Shown here: piece by piece, positions 1 through 6,755 of the stretch
Layout: the number at the start of each line of letters is the position of its first letter
Position numbering within the stretch: position 1 is the first letter of the stretch
NCBI GenBank assembly: GCA_022703195.1
Contig: JAKLEF010000053.1
Span: 1-9,781, forward strand
DNA length: 9,781 nt
Reading direction: 5' to 3'
DNA from: Candidatus Fermentibacterota bacterium
GTDB taxonomy: Bacteria > Fermentibacterota > Fermentibacteria > Fermentibacterales > Fermentibacteraceae
Notes under the pieces: model-generated
Told to the model about the DNA's origin: nothing
Seen by the model: only the letters and a program-made list of their open reading frames with translations
The model's database searches: none
Translations under genes and position numbers: made by a program

Positions 1-140
1 ACCGCCGGCCCGGGTCGGATCGCCGGGCGCGTCCGGCTGCACTTCACGTACTCGCCGTAGATCGTCTCGCGGAAGCCGAGGGGGTGCTCGACCTCGATGA
101 ACGTGTCGCGGGCGCGGTAGTGCGGATGGTCGAGGAGATC
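1..140 (-). CDS. CaiB/BaiF (family III) CoA-transferase, C-terminal fragment, cut by the left edge and apparently 5'-truncated
   Basis: Read on the minus strand, with codons beginning at multiples of three in plus coordinates, the first ~140 bases give an open reading that includes HPHYRARDTFIEVEHPLGF, then TIYGEYVKCSRTRP and IRPGPAV running off the left edge. This matches, from memory, the C-terminal pattern of class III CoA-transferases: a DPHyrAR-type segment, an EveHP turn, a YGxYvKxSRT segment and an RPGPxxG segment. Such enzymes move CoA between carboxylic acids in the cytosol. Rightward of about base 140 the reading (QLGLGPEDLR read backwards) no longer resembles the family, and a different gene occupies the plus strand. 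The N-terminal ~300 residues expected for the family are therefore absent. Either the gene is a remnant or the contig is joined wrongly here. The alternative, a chance antisense reading of the plus-strand ORF, seems unlikely because the minus reading is much more protein-like. Confidence 0.6.
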
Positions 141-881
141 CGACTGGAGGCCGAGACCAGGCTCGTCCAGCCGTCCGACACGGCCTGGCTCTCGGCGTTC
201 GCCGACGTGATCCTCTACAGGGAGGCCCTCGCCTGCAGGCTGGGTGAGATCGATCCGGAAGCGGAGGACTCGATAGCCCTGGAGGCCGCGGGCTATGGCA
301 TGAGGCTCGCAGCGGACACCCTCTACGCGATGTTCGTCATCGACAGCATCGGGATCACACCCGAAATGCTCGATTCGGCGTATGCAGCAGCCCCGCCAGG
401 GGTGCCCGAGATGAGATCGTTCGTCTGTCTCTCGTTCAGGGACACGGTAGAGGTGGACGCCTTCAGGGATGCCCTCGCCTCGGGCGGCACCGGCGGGGTG
501 GAGGGTCTGTTCGGCGGTCTGCCCGGACTTTCGGGTCCTGTCGGAGACGAGCACCTCACCAGACCCATGTCGGCCGGGGAGGTGCCTGCGGGCCTGGGGG
601 CCTCGCTCTTCGCCGCGACGGACACCACGACGTGGTTCGGGCCGGCGCCCTATTCCGAGCAGGAGATCTGGGTGGCGTTCAGGCTCCGCTCCGTCCTGCC
701 CGCTAGGCAGGCCACGCTCGAAGAAGCCCTGCCCGAGCTGGAATCGCGCATCAGTGCCGCCCGGGAGCAGGCGCGCTTCGACGAGTGGATGCGCAGCCTC
801 GAGCAGACCTACGGCCTCGAGATGAACGAGGGCGTGGTCAACAGGCTGCCGCCCGACCCGTCTCTGTGGTCGGAGCTCTAG
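84..881 (+). CDS. PpiC/SurA-like peptidyl-prolyl isomerase or periplasmic chaperone, N-terminus missing or unresolved
   Basis: The layout is that of PpiC-type foldases. A helical segment (roughly residues 13-105 from GTG 84) contains a DSIGITPEMLDSAY stretch, the usual 'v.pe.l...Y' just before the isomerase domain. A parvulin-like domain follows (about 108-205; beta start at MRSFVCLSF, EVPAGLGASLF where the late-domain 'vp..l..alF' lies, strand EIWVAFRL). A C-terminal helix (210-245) comes next, then a short tail. Parvulin active-site histidines are not evident at the first strand (F/C instead) or the last strand (I/W), so a chaperone role without isomerase activity is possible. No signal peptide is present, although such proteins are normally exported. 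The frame is open back to base 3, but codons before about 126-140 overlap a better minus-strand CoA-transferase reading. The true start is therefore uncertain: GTG 84 is the longest usual start and ATG 126 is an alternative. It converges with the C25 peptidase gene. Confidence 0.6.
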   Translation: MLDLDERVAGAVVRMVEEIRLEAETRLVQPSDTAWLSAFADVILYREALACRLGEIDPEAEDSIALEAAGYGMRLAADTLYAMFVIDSIGITPEMLDSAYAAAPPGVPEMRSFVCLSFRDTVEVDAFRDALASGGTGGVEGLFGGLPGLSGPVGDEHLTRPMSAGEVPAGLGASLFAATDTTTWFGPAPYSEQEIWVAFRLRSVLPARQATLEEALPELESRISAAREQARFDEWMRSLEQTYGLEMNEGVVNRLPPDPSLWSEL

Positions 882-884
882 AGC
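875..884. other. Convergent stop codons sharing CTAG inside a 10-bp palindrome
   Basis: The plus-strand gene ends with TAG at 879-881 and the minus-strand peptidase gene ends with TAG read from 880-878. Both stops are the two strands of one CTAG at the centre of the perfect palindrome GCTCTAGAGC. The genes overlap by four bases, so no intergenic space is left for a terminator. No G+C-rich hairpin with a T-run is visible on either strand nearby. Confidence 0.85.
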
Positions 885-2365
885 AGGGCGAACCTGCCGG
901 ACACCGAACCGCCTTCCGAGGACGACACCGCGGTGTAGACGCCCCTGGGCATCCCCGGCATGTCGATCTCGACAGGACCGCCGCCGCGCGAGACCGTGCG
1001 CGATGCTACCAGCCTGCCGGACGGATCGAAGACCCGCACCAGGGCTTCGCCCGAACCCGGCAGCAGGATCGCGATGCTCCCCCGGCAGGGATTCTCGACG
1101 AAGGACATCGACGGAACGGCGCATCCAGGATCTCCTCCGGGGACCCCGAGCATCGGGGAGGCCGGTACGAGCGTGGGATCGCCGATCAGGACCATTCCGA
1201 GATGCCATGACATCTCGTAAGGCGTGAAGCCGCCGGAGTTGATGAAGGTCCACCAGTCGCGGAACGCCTGGCCGAGGTTCCCGCCGGCACCCAGCGTCGC
1301 GTAGAAGGGTTCGAAGGAGAGCATCGAACCGGTCTTGGTGCTGCCCACGGACGCCAGCCCGTGCGTCGTTCCGAAAACGTAGATGGATCCCATGTTCCTC
1401 GGGGTGGTGAACCTGCTGTTGGAGCAGGCGAACAGGTTGTAGAACCTCGCCGGCGGATCGATGGCGGTGACCTCGTTCCAGTAAGTCTCGGGGCCCGGGT
1501 TCCACTGGTGGAGCGTCGGCCCCGAGTGGACGAACGGGCTGATCCACTCGTACATGACCGGAAGCCTGTTCTCCTCGTAGTCCGTACCGCAGGTCTGCTC
1601 CTCGTCGTTGATCAGCTCCACCACCGGGTAGAGCTGCATCATCGCGTCGCGGAACTCGCCGCCCCACACCGCCCAGTCGTTGTCGACGTAGCAGAGCGCC
1701 TGGAACGGCAGGGGGTCGCCGACCGTCCGCCACTCGTGGTTGCGGTCGAGATAGGCCTGCAGGAGCGAGTCCTCGGCTCCGATCGTGGTCTTGGAGGTTA
1801 TGATCCTGGCGCAGTAGATCTCGGGTGCCATGCCGGACGTGTCCCATGTGTCGTACTTGCCGTCCGACCCGGGGATCCCCGCGGAGGGATACCCGATCCA
1901 GAGGTCCTCCCAGAGCCCGTCGAGGTCCATGTAGAAGTAGTCGCAGGGGAAGGTCTCGCTGTCGCGGGCGAAGGCGTTGTCCAGCATCACCCAGGCGACC
2001 GGCAGATCGCCAACGAGCACTACTCCTTCGAGCCCCTCCGCATGCATGTCGAGCAGCCAGGCCCTCAGTTCCTCGGGTGTCGAGTAGGAGGCCTCGGCAA
2101 CGAGGACTCCGCCCACCCAGGGCTCCATGTCGGCGACCCACCGCTCGATGGTGCCGGGCGTCAGGCTGTCGGCCAGGCCCTCCTCGATCAGCACCGCGAA
2201 GTCTGTAGCTGCGCCGGCGGGTGGACAGATAATGGTCTCGAGCGAGAAGGGGACTGTGGACGGCTCCCCGGCGGCCCACTCCTCCCAGGTCCCGGGGTCG
2301 GCCCCCGTCAGGTCCACTGTCATGGGCGGGAATGACGCGAGCGCTGCGAATGCGAGAAGAAGCAT
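878..2365 (-). CDS. Secreted C25 (gingipain-like) cysteine peptidase with C-terminal FlgD/T9SS-type sorting domain
   Basis: The 495-residue product begins with a short hydrophobic leader (MLLLAFAALASF), so it is probably exported. The C25 fold landmarks follow in order: VVLVGDLP (115-122), the DYFYMDLDG segment (142-150), PEIYCARI (181-188), a candidate catalytic histidine at 280 in FVHSGP, a candidate catalytic cysteine at 314 in FACSNSRF, and the late GDPTL (395-399). Gingipains and clostripain-like caspase-fold peptidases use such a His-Cys dyad; the preference for Arg or Lys cannot be told here. Residues ~418-495 (ENPCRG, then VRVFDPSGRL, PRGVYTAV) form a beta-sandwich sorting domain of the FlgD/type IX kind, so surface attachment or release by T9SS is likely, though no secretion gene lies in the window. 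The ATG has AGGAGG at 2376-2381, ten bases upstream. It is the last gene of the minus-strand run, 22 bp after the M50 gene. Confidence 0.85.
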   Translation of the reverse strand: MLLLAFAALASFPPMTVDLTGADPGTWEEWAAGEPSTVPFSLETIICPPAGAATDFAVLIEEGLADSLTPGTIERWVADMEPWVGGVLVAEASYSTPEELRAWLLDMHAEGLEGVVLVGDLPVAWVMLDNAFARDSETFPCDYFYMDLDGLWEDLWIGYPSAGIPGSDGKYDTWDTSGMAPEIYCARIITSKTTIGAEDSLLQAYLDRNHEWRTVGDPLPFQALCYVDNDWAVWGGEFRDAMMQLYPVVELINDEEQTCGTDYEENRLPVMYEWISPFVHSGPTLHQWNPGPETYWNEVTAIDPPARFYNLFACSNSRFTTPRNMGSIYVFGTTHGLASVGSTKTGSMLSFEPFYATLGAGGNLGQAFRDWWTFINSGGFTPYEMSWHLGMVLIGDPTLVPASPMLGVPGGDPGCAVPSMSFVENPCRGSIAILLPGSGEALVRVFDPSGRLVASRTVSRGGGPVEIDMPGMPRGVYTAVSSSEGGSVSGRFALL

Positions 2366-2387
2366 GCTCCCGGAACCTCCTGATCCC

Positions 2388-3020
2388 CTATACGGCGAAG
2401 AGGAACCTGCCCAGATCCAGCAGCCTGACGGCGAGATCGAGGGCCGGATAGGCCACCCTAGAGAAGACGCCCAGGTAGAGCAGCCCGAAGACTATGAACA
2501 TCCCGTAGGGCTCGATGCTCAGATATCTGAGAAGAGCCCTCCCCCTGAGGAACTTCGCCACTATCCGGCTGCCGTCGAGGGGCGGCACCGGGAACAGGTT
2601 GAACACCGTGAGTATGACGTTCACGAGGGCGGTCGAAGCCAGGGCCTTCGTGACGAAGCCCGGCACTATGGAGAAGAGCAGGTGCGCCGCACCGGCGAAG
2701 ACTGCGGCGAGAACGAGGTTCGTGCCCGGGCCGGCGATCGAGACCCACATCATCCCCGTCCTGGGGCGCCTGAAGTACCTTGGGTCCACCGGGACGGGCT
2801 TGGCCCAGGCCAGCAGCACCGAGCTGCCGATGACGGTCAGCAGGATCGGGAGGATGATCGTGCCGAAGATGTCTATGTGAGGCAGCGGGTTGAAGGTGAG
2901 CCTCCCCATCCGGTATGCGGTGGGGTCGCCCAGCCTGTAGGCGGTGTAGCCATGGGCTATCTCGTGACAGATCACGCTGAAGAAGACCAGGACTATTACG
3001 AGCGGCGCCGATCCGTCCAT
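2388..3020 (-). CDS. M50 family (site-2 protease-like) membrane zinc metallopeptidase
   Basis: This 210-residue integral membrane protein carries the HEIAH zinc-binding motif (19-23) in its first membrane helix and PPLDG (146-150) in NLFPVPPLDGSRI. Asp149 is the expected third zinc ligand. Hydrophobic stretches lie near 4-18, 52-72, 93-120, 126-143 and 172-190. No PDZ or CBS domain is present, which fits the short S2P-like bacterial group rather than RseP or SpoIVFB. Members cut substrates within the membrane; the substrate here is unknown. The ATG cannot be moved upstream, because the preceding in-frame codon (3021-3023) is the TAG stop of the YugP-like gene. Translation probably restarts using the SD-like GGGAGAAGG (3027-3035) inside the end of that gene. 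Confidence 0.9.
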   Translation of the reverse strand: MDGSAPLVIVLVFFSVICHEIAHGYTAYRLGDPTAYRMGRLTFNPLPHIDIFGTIILPILLTVIGSSVLLAWAKPVPVDPRYFRRPRTGMMWVSIAGPGTNLVLAAVFAGAAHLLFSIVPGFVTKALASTALVNVILTVFNLFPVPPLDGSRIVAKFLRGRALLRYLSIEPYGMFIVFGLLYLGVFSRVAYPALDLAVRLLDLGRFLFAV

Positions 3021-3716
3021 CTACCGCCTTCTCCCGAGGAGGAGCAGCCTGATGAGGTTCGCCACGGAGGCGAGGGCGGCGGCGACATAGGTCATGCCGG
3101 CGGCCCTCAGCACCTTCTTCACCCCGCCGAGTTCCTCGCTGTTCAGGCTCCCGGTGGCCTCGAGGTACGATACCGCCCTCGAGCTGGCGTTGAACTCCAC
3201 GGGGAGCGTGACGATGTGGAACAGCACGGCGCCGCCGTACAGGATGGCGCCGATGGTTATGACCAGGCTGCCGAGCTCGCCCATGACCACGCCCGCGAAC
3301 ATCAGGGGGACGAGGAGCTGCGAACCGAGGTTCGCGACGGGCACGAGGGCGTTGCGCATGGTGATGGGCCTGTACTTGAAGGCATGCTGCACGGCGTGCC
3401 CGGCCTCGTGCGCTGCCACTCCCAGGGCGGCGACGGAGGCGCTGCCGTAGACGGGGTCGGACAGCCTCAGGACGTTGCCGCGGGGGTCGAAGTGGTCCGT
3501 CAGGTTGCCGGCCACCCGCTCGACGGCCACGTTCGTGAGGCCGTAGTTGTCGAGGATCCTGCGGGCCATCTGCTCGCCGGTCATGCCGAGCCTCGTGCCC
3601 GCCTTGCTGTAGCGCGAAAAGGTTCTCTGGACCGCCCCACCCGCGATTAGCCCGAGGATCATCGCCCCGATGACGAGCAGGAACCCCGGGTCTATCTGGC
3701 CAAAGCTCAACGGCAT
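3021..3716 (-). CDS. YugP-type membrane-bound zinc metallopeptidase (PF04298 family)
   Basis: The 231-residue product has an N-terminal membrane helix (about 11-28), a cytosolic segment with the family-typical GMTGEQMARRIL and LSDPVYGSASVAALGVA stretches, then HEAGH at 103-107 as the zinc site. Later hydrophobic segments lie near 122-146, 149-169 and 207-228. Glu174 in LPVEFNAS is the probable third metal ligand. The length is typical of the family. YugP-like proteins are widespread predicted membrane proteases, and their substrates are largely undefined. The ATG is preceded by GGGAGG (3722-3727) with a five-base spacer. The gene starts 19 bp after metG and ends in a TAG directly followed, in the same frame, by the ATG of the M50 gene, so both membrane metalloproteases are probably made from one transcript. 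Confidence 0.9.
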   Translation of the reverse strand: MPLSFGQIDPGFLLVIGAMILGLIAGGAVQRTFSRYSKAGTRLGMTGEQMARRILDNYGLTNVAVERVAGNLTDHFDPRGNVLRLSDPVYGSASVAALGVAAHEAGHAVQHAFKYRPITMRNALVPVANLGSQLLVPLMFAGVVMGELGSLVITIGAILYGGAVLFHIVTLPVEFNASSRAVSYLEATGSLNSEELGGVKKVLRAAGMTYVAAALASVANLIRLLLLGRRR

Positions 3717-3735
3717 GACTGCCTCCCTTCGCTTC

Positions 3736-5790
3736 CTATCGGACCTTGTCGCCGGGACGGGCCGAAGGGTCGGGGCCCAGGACGAACACCCCCGACCCGC
3801 CGTCGGATGCGAGTATCATCCCGTCGCTCTGAACCCCCCTTATCCGGGCCGGTTCCAGGTTCGACACGACCACAACCAGCCTTCCCGCAAGGGCATCCGG
3901 CTCGTACCACTGCCTGAGCCCGGCCACGATGGACCTGGGTTCCGGCTCACCGAGGTCGACCTTCATCGCGAGCAGCTTGTCGGCCTTCGGCACGGGCTCG
4001 GCGGAGATGATCCTCCCTACGCGCAGATCGAGCTTCCTGAACTCGTCGAAGGATACCCTCGCCGGAGCCTCCGGTTCGGCGGCGGGAGCCTTCGTGTCAT
4101 TCTCCCCCTTCACTCCCGGCGCGACGGACGCGGAGGGCTTCCCGGGCGCGGCGGAGCCGTCGAATCCCTCTTCGAGCTTCTCGAAGAGGATCACGGGCTG
4201 TCCCAGCCTGGTTCCTTCGACGAGGGACGGCCTGCCGATGGCGTCCCAGCGGTTCTCCCTGCCGCCTCCCAGCATCAGGGCGATCTTCTCGCACGAGAAC
4301 GGCAGGAAAGGCGAGAAGACGAGCCTGAGCCAGTCGATGAATTCCAGCGAATGGCGGATCGTCCGGGCGCATTCCTCGCGCGAGGCACGGGCGGTCCTCC
4401 AGGGTTCCGAGGAATCGAAGTACCTGTTGCCCTCGCGGGCCAGGGCCATCGCCTCGGCGCAGGCCGCCTTGAACCTGAAGGTGGAGAGGAGGCCGCGGAT
4501 GGAGGCCCCGGCCTGCAGGGCCATGTCGGCGAGCGCCTTCTCCCTCTCCCCGGGCCCGCCGCAGGCTGGCACGAGCCCGCCGAACTCGCGGAACGCGAAG
4601 CTCACGGTGCGGTTGACGAAGTTGCCCAGCACGTCGGCCAGTTCGTTGTTCCTCACCCTGAACTCGGCCCAGGTGAAGTCGGCGTCCCTGCCCTCGGGGG
4701 CGTTGATCGAGAGCGTGTATCTCATGGGATCGGGCTGGAACCTCTCGAGATACTCGCCCATCCACACGGCGGTGCCCCGGCTCGTGGACTGCTTCTGGCC
4801 AGAGATGTTCAGGAACTCGTTGGCCGGGATGTTCCAGGGCAGGACGAAGCCGCCCAGGCCGCGGAGGATCGCCGGCTCTATGATGGCATGGAAGACGATG
4901 TTGTCCTTGCCGATGAAGTGCACGAGCCTGGTGCCGGGATCCTTCCACCACCTCTCCCAGGCGCCGGGATCGCCCCGCTTCTCGAAGAGCTCGCGCGTGC
5001 TGCTGACATAGCCCAGCAGGGCCTCGAACCAGACGTAGAGCACCTTGCCCGACGCGGCGTCCAGCGGCACGGGGACTCCCCAGTCGATGTCCCTGGTGAT
5101 GGCGCGCTCCTGAAGCCCCTCGTCCAGCCAGCCCCTGCAGTAGTTGAGCACGTTGTCGCGCCAGCCCTCGCGGGAGGGGAGCCATTCCCGGAGCCAGCCC
5201 TGGAAGGCATCCAGCCGAAGGAACCAGTGCGTCGTGTCCCTCGGGGAGGGTTCCGAACCGCAGATGCTGCACGATGGAGCCTTCAGCTCCAGCGCCTCGA
5301 GCCAGCTCCCGCAGGATTCGCACAGATCTCCCCTGGCCCCGGGAGTCCCGCACTTCGGGCAGGTGCCGTTCACGTAGCGGTCCGGCAGGAACCTGGAGCA
5401 TCGCGGGCAGTGGAGCTGCTTCATCGTCCTCTCGGCTATGAGGCCCTTCCCGAGCAGATCGAGGAAGACTCCCCTGGCGAATTCGGCGTGGGACGGAAGG
5501 GACGTGCGCGAGAAGTTGTCGAAGGAGATCCCGAAGGCCTCGAACTCCCTGCGTATGGTCGCGTGGTACTCGTCCACCACCTCGCGGGGCGTCCTGCCCT
5601 GCTTCTCGGCGGTGATCGTGATGGGCACGCCGTGCTCGTCGGTGCCGCATACATAGATGACGTCCTCGCCGCACATCCGGAGGAACCGCACATAGGTGTC
5701 GGCAGGGAGGTAGGCTCCCGCCAGGTGGCCGAGGTGAAGCGGCCCGTTCGCATAGGGCAGCGCGCTGGTGACGAGATATCTGGTGTCCAT
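3736..5790 (-). CDS. metG: Methionyl-tRNA synthetase with C-terminal Trbp111/EMAPII-like tRNA-binding domain
   Basis: MetRS charges initiator and elongator tRNA(Met) with methionine in the cytosol. The 684 residues show the Rossmann catalytic core with HLGH at 19-22 (HIGH motif) and the GTDEHG segment at 49-54. Four zinc knuckles sit at CPRC 128-131, CPKC 144-147, CESC 157-160 and CSIC 174-177. The KMSKS-loop equivalent is KQSTS (333-337) in GQKQSTSRGTAVW, and an anticodon-binding helical domain covers about 375-540. An Ala/Pro-rich linker (~543-577) leads to an OB-fold tRNA-binding domain (579-684, FRKLDLRVGRI). In KQSTS the second lysine of KMSKS is threonine, as in the KFSTS-type loops of some archaeal and Bacteroidetes enzymes, so activity is expected. 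The ATG overlaps the psp1 stop as TGATG, with GGGAG (5797-5801) six bases upstream, which indicates translational coupling. Confidence 0.97.
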   Translation of the reverse strand: MDTRYLVTSALPYANGPLHLGHLAGAYLPADTYVRFLRMCGEDVIYVCGTDEHGVPITITAEKQGRTPREVVDEYHATIRREFEAFGISFDNFSRTSLPSHAEFARGVFLDLLGKGLIAERTMKQLHCPRCSRFLPDRYVNGTCPKCGTPGARGDLCESCGSWLEALELKAPSCSICGSEPSPRDTTHWFLRLDAFQGWLREWLPSREGWRDNVLNYCRGWLDEGLQERAITRDIDWGVPVPLDAASGKVLYVWFEALLGYVSSTRELFEKRGDPGAWERWWKDPGTRLVHFIGKDNIVFHAIIEPAILRGLGGFVLPWNIPANEFLNISGQKQSTSRGTAVWMGEYLERFQPDPMRYTLSINAPEGRDADFTWAEFRVRNNELADVLGNFVNRTVSFAFREFGGLVPACGGPGEREKALADMALQAGASIRGLLSTFRFKAACAEAMALAREGNRYFDSSEPWRTARASREECARTIRHSLEFIDWLRLVFSPFLPFSCEKIALMLGGGRENRWDAIGRPSLVEGTRLGQPVILFEKLEEGFDGSAAPGKPSASVAPGVKGENDTKAPAAEPEAPARVSFDEFRKLDLRVGRIISAEPVPKADKLLAMKVDLGEPEPRSIVAGLRQWYEPDALAGRLVVVVSNLEPARIRGVQSDGMILASDGGSGVFVLGPDPSARPGDKVR

Positions 5791-6755
5791 CAGGTTCTCC
5801 CGCGGGGTTCCTTGTTTTCATCATCCCGCACAGGCTGGTCCGGGGAGTCGTCCCCCGCCTCCCCCGGCCTGCGGGGTCTTCCCTTGCTCCTCCTGCGGTG
5901 GAACTCCGCTATGTCGAGGGTCTCCGACCCTCCCTCCTCCCAGGCGAGCACTATCCTGTCGTGGAATATGTCACAGGCCTGGACCGCCGCGTTCCTCCCG
6001 TCGAGCACGTGCCTCGAGCCGATCTCCGGAAAGAGCCGGCCGGCCTTGCGATAGAAGTCGGTCTCGTACGCCAGGCAGCACATCAGCCTGCTGCACGACC
6101 CGGACACCTTGCTGGGATTGGGAGCCAGGTTCTGCTCCCTCACCGACTTGAGTGTGACGGAGGTGAACTCCCTCAGGAACGAGGCGCAGCACAGCCTGAG
6201 GCCGCATATCCCCACCCCGTCGCGATGCCGGGCCTCGTCGCGCACCCCGATCTGCCTCATCTCGATCCTGGCCCTGAACTCGGCGGCCAGGTCCCTGACC
6301 AGCGCCCGGAAGTCGGTGCGCTGCTCCGCCGTGAAGTAGACCCTGATCTTCCTCCGGTCGAGCTGGGACTCGCATCCCGTGAGCTTCATGTCCAGCCTGC
6401 GGTTCTTCACCCTCTCGCGGCAGAAAGCCATCACCCTGGCCTCGAACTCCGTGTTCGCCGCGGCCCTCTCCAGATCGGATGCGTCGGCCACGCGAAGGAA
6501 GGATCCCATCGGTTCGCCGGGGGACGGCTCCCCGGTGCGGTACTTGGCGACCACCCTCCCGAGGTCCTCGCCCCTCTCGAGCGAGACCACGACCAGAGAA
6601 CCCGCGTCGACCGGGAGCCCGGGATTCGAGAACAGCCCCAGCCTCCTGGCACGGAATGCAACCTCCAGGAGCTCTCCCTGGGCGACGGCGCCCGCCGGAC
6701 ATGCCTCCGGATCCCTCCCGGGCTCGCGGGCTCCCTCGAAGGCCTCTGCGTTCAA
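5790..6755 (-). CDS. PSP1-domain protein, RicT/YaaT family
   Basis: The 321-residue protein has a central PSP1 domain. The first conserved strand is at LLEVAF (29-34), VVVSLERGEDLG lies at 55-66, then RKIRVYFTAEQRTDFRALVR (135-154) and the cysteine-rich core GICGLRLCC (182-190) with SGSCSRLMCC (218-227). Cysteines 184, 189, 190, 221, 226 and 227 match the kind of positions that bind iron-sulphur clusters in Bacillus RicT (YaaT). That protein works with RicA and RicF to modulate RNase Y and phosphorelay events; whether the partners exist here is not visible. The tail (~286-321) is Arg-rich then acidic and probably disordered. The start is TTG (6755-6753) overlapping the holB TGA, chosen because GAGGTGAGGTG stands just upstream; the ~28 residues before the domain look like an extension. 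Placement after holB repeats the holB-yaaT order of Firmicutes. Confidence 0.92.
   Translation of the reverse strand: MNAEAFEGAREPGRDPEACPAGAVAQGELLEVAFRARRLGLFSNPGLPVDAGSLVVVSLERGEDLGRVVAKYRTGEPSPGEPMGSFLRVADASDLERAAANTEFEARVMAFCRERVKNRRLDMKLTGCESQLDRRKIRVYFTAEQRTDFRALVRDLAAEFRARIEMRQIGVRDEARHRDGVGICGLRLCCASFLREFTSVTLKSVREQNLAPNPSKVSGSCSRLMCCLAYETDFYRKAGRLFPEIGSRHVLDGRNAAVQACDIFHDRIVLAWEEGGSETLDIAEFHRRRSKGRPRRPGEAGDDSPDQPVRDDENKEPRGRT

Noticed and set aside
925..936. Perfect 12-bp palindrome ACACCGCGGTGT near the C25 3' end
   Set aside because: No loop and no T-run, and it lies within codons of the sorting domain; probably chance in G+C-rich coding DNA, not a terminator or operator.
2127..3650. 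A 507-codon plus-strand open frame opposite C25, M50 and YugP genes
   Set aside because: The translation is Gly/Asp/His/Glu-rich with no recognisable fold and lies opposite three well-supported genes.
4097..5824. A 575-codon minus-strand frame overlapping metG
   Set aside because: It is a shifted-frame reading of metG, Arg-rich, with no family features; the metG frame has every expected motif.
3670..6054. A 794-codon plus-strand open frame opposite metG and the PSP1 gene
   Set aside because: Antisense shadow of high-G+C coding sequence; the translation is low-complexity (rich in G, P, R, E) with no domain, and metG and PSP1 on the minus strand are unmistakable.
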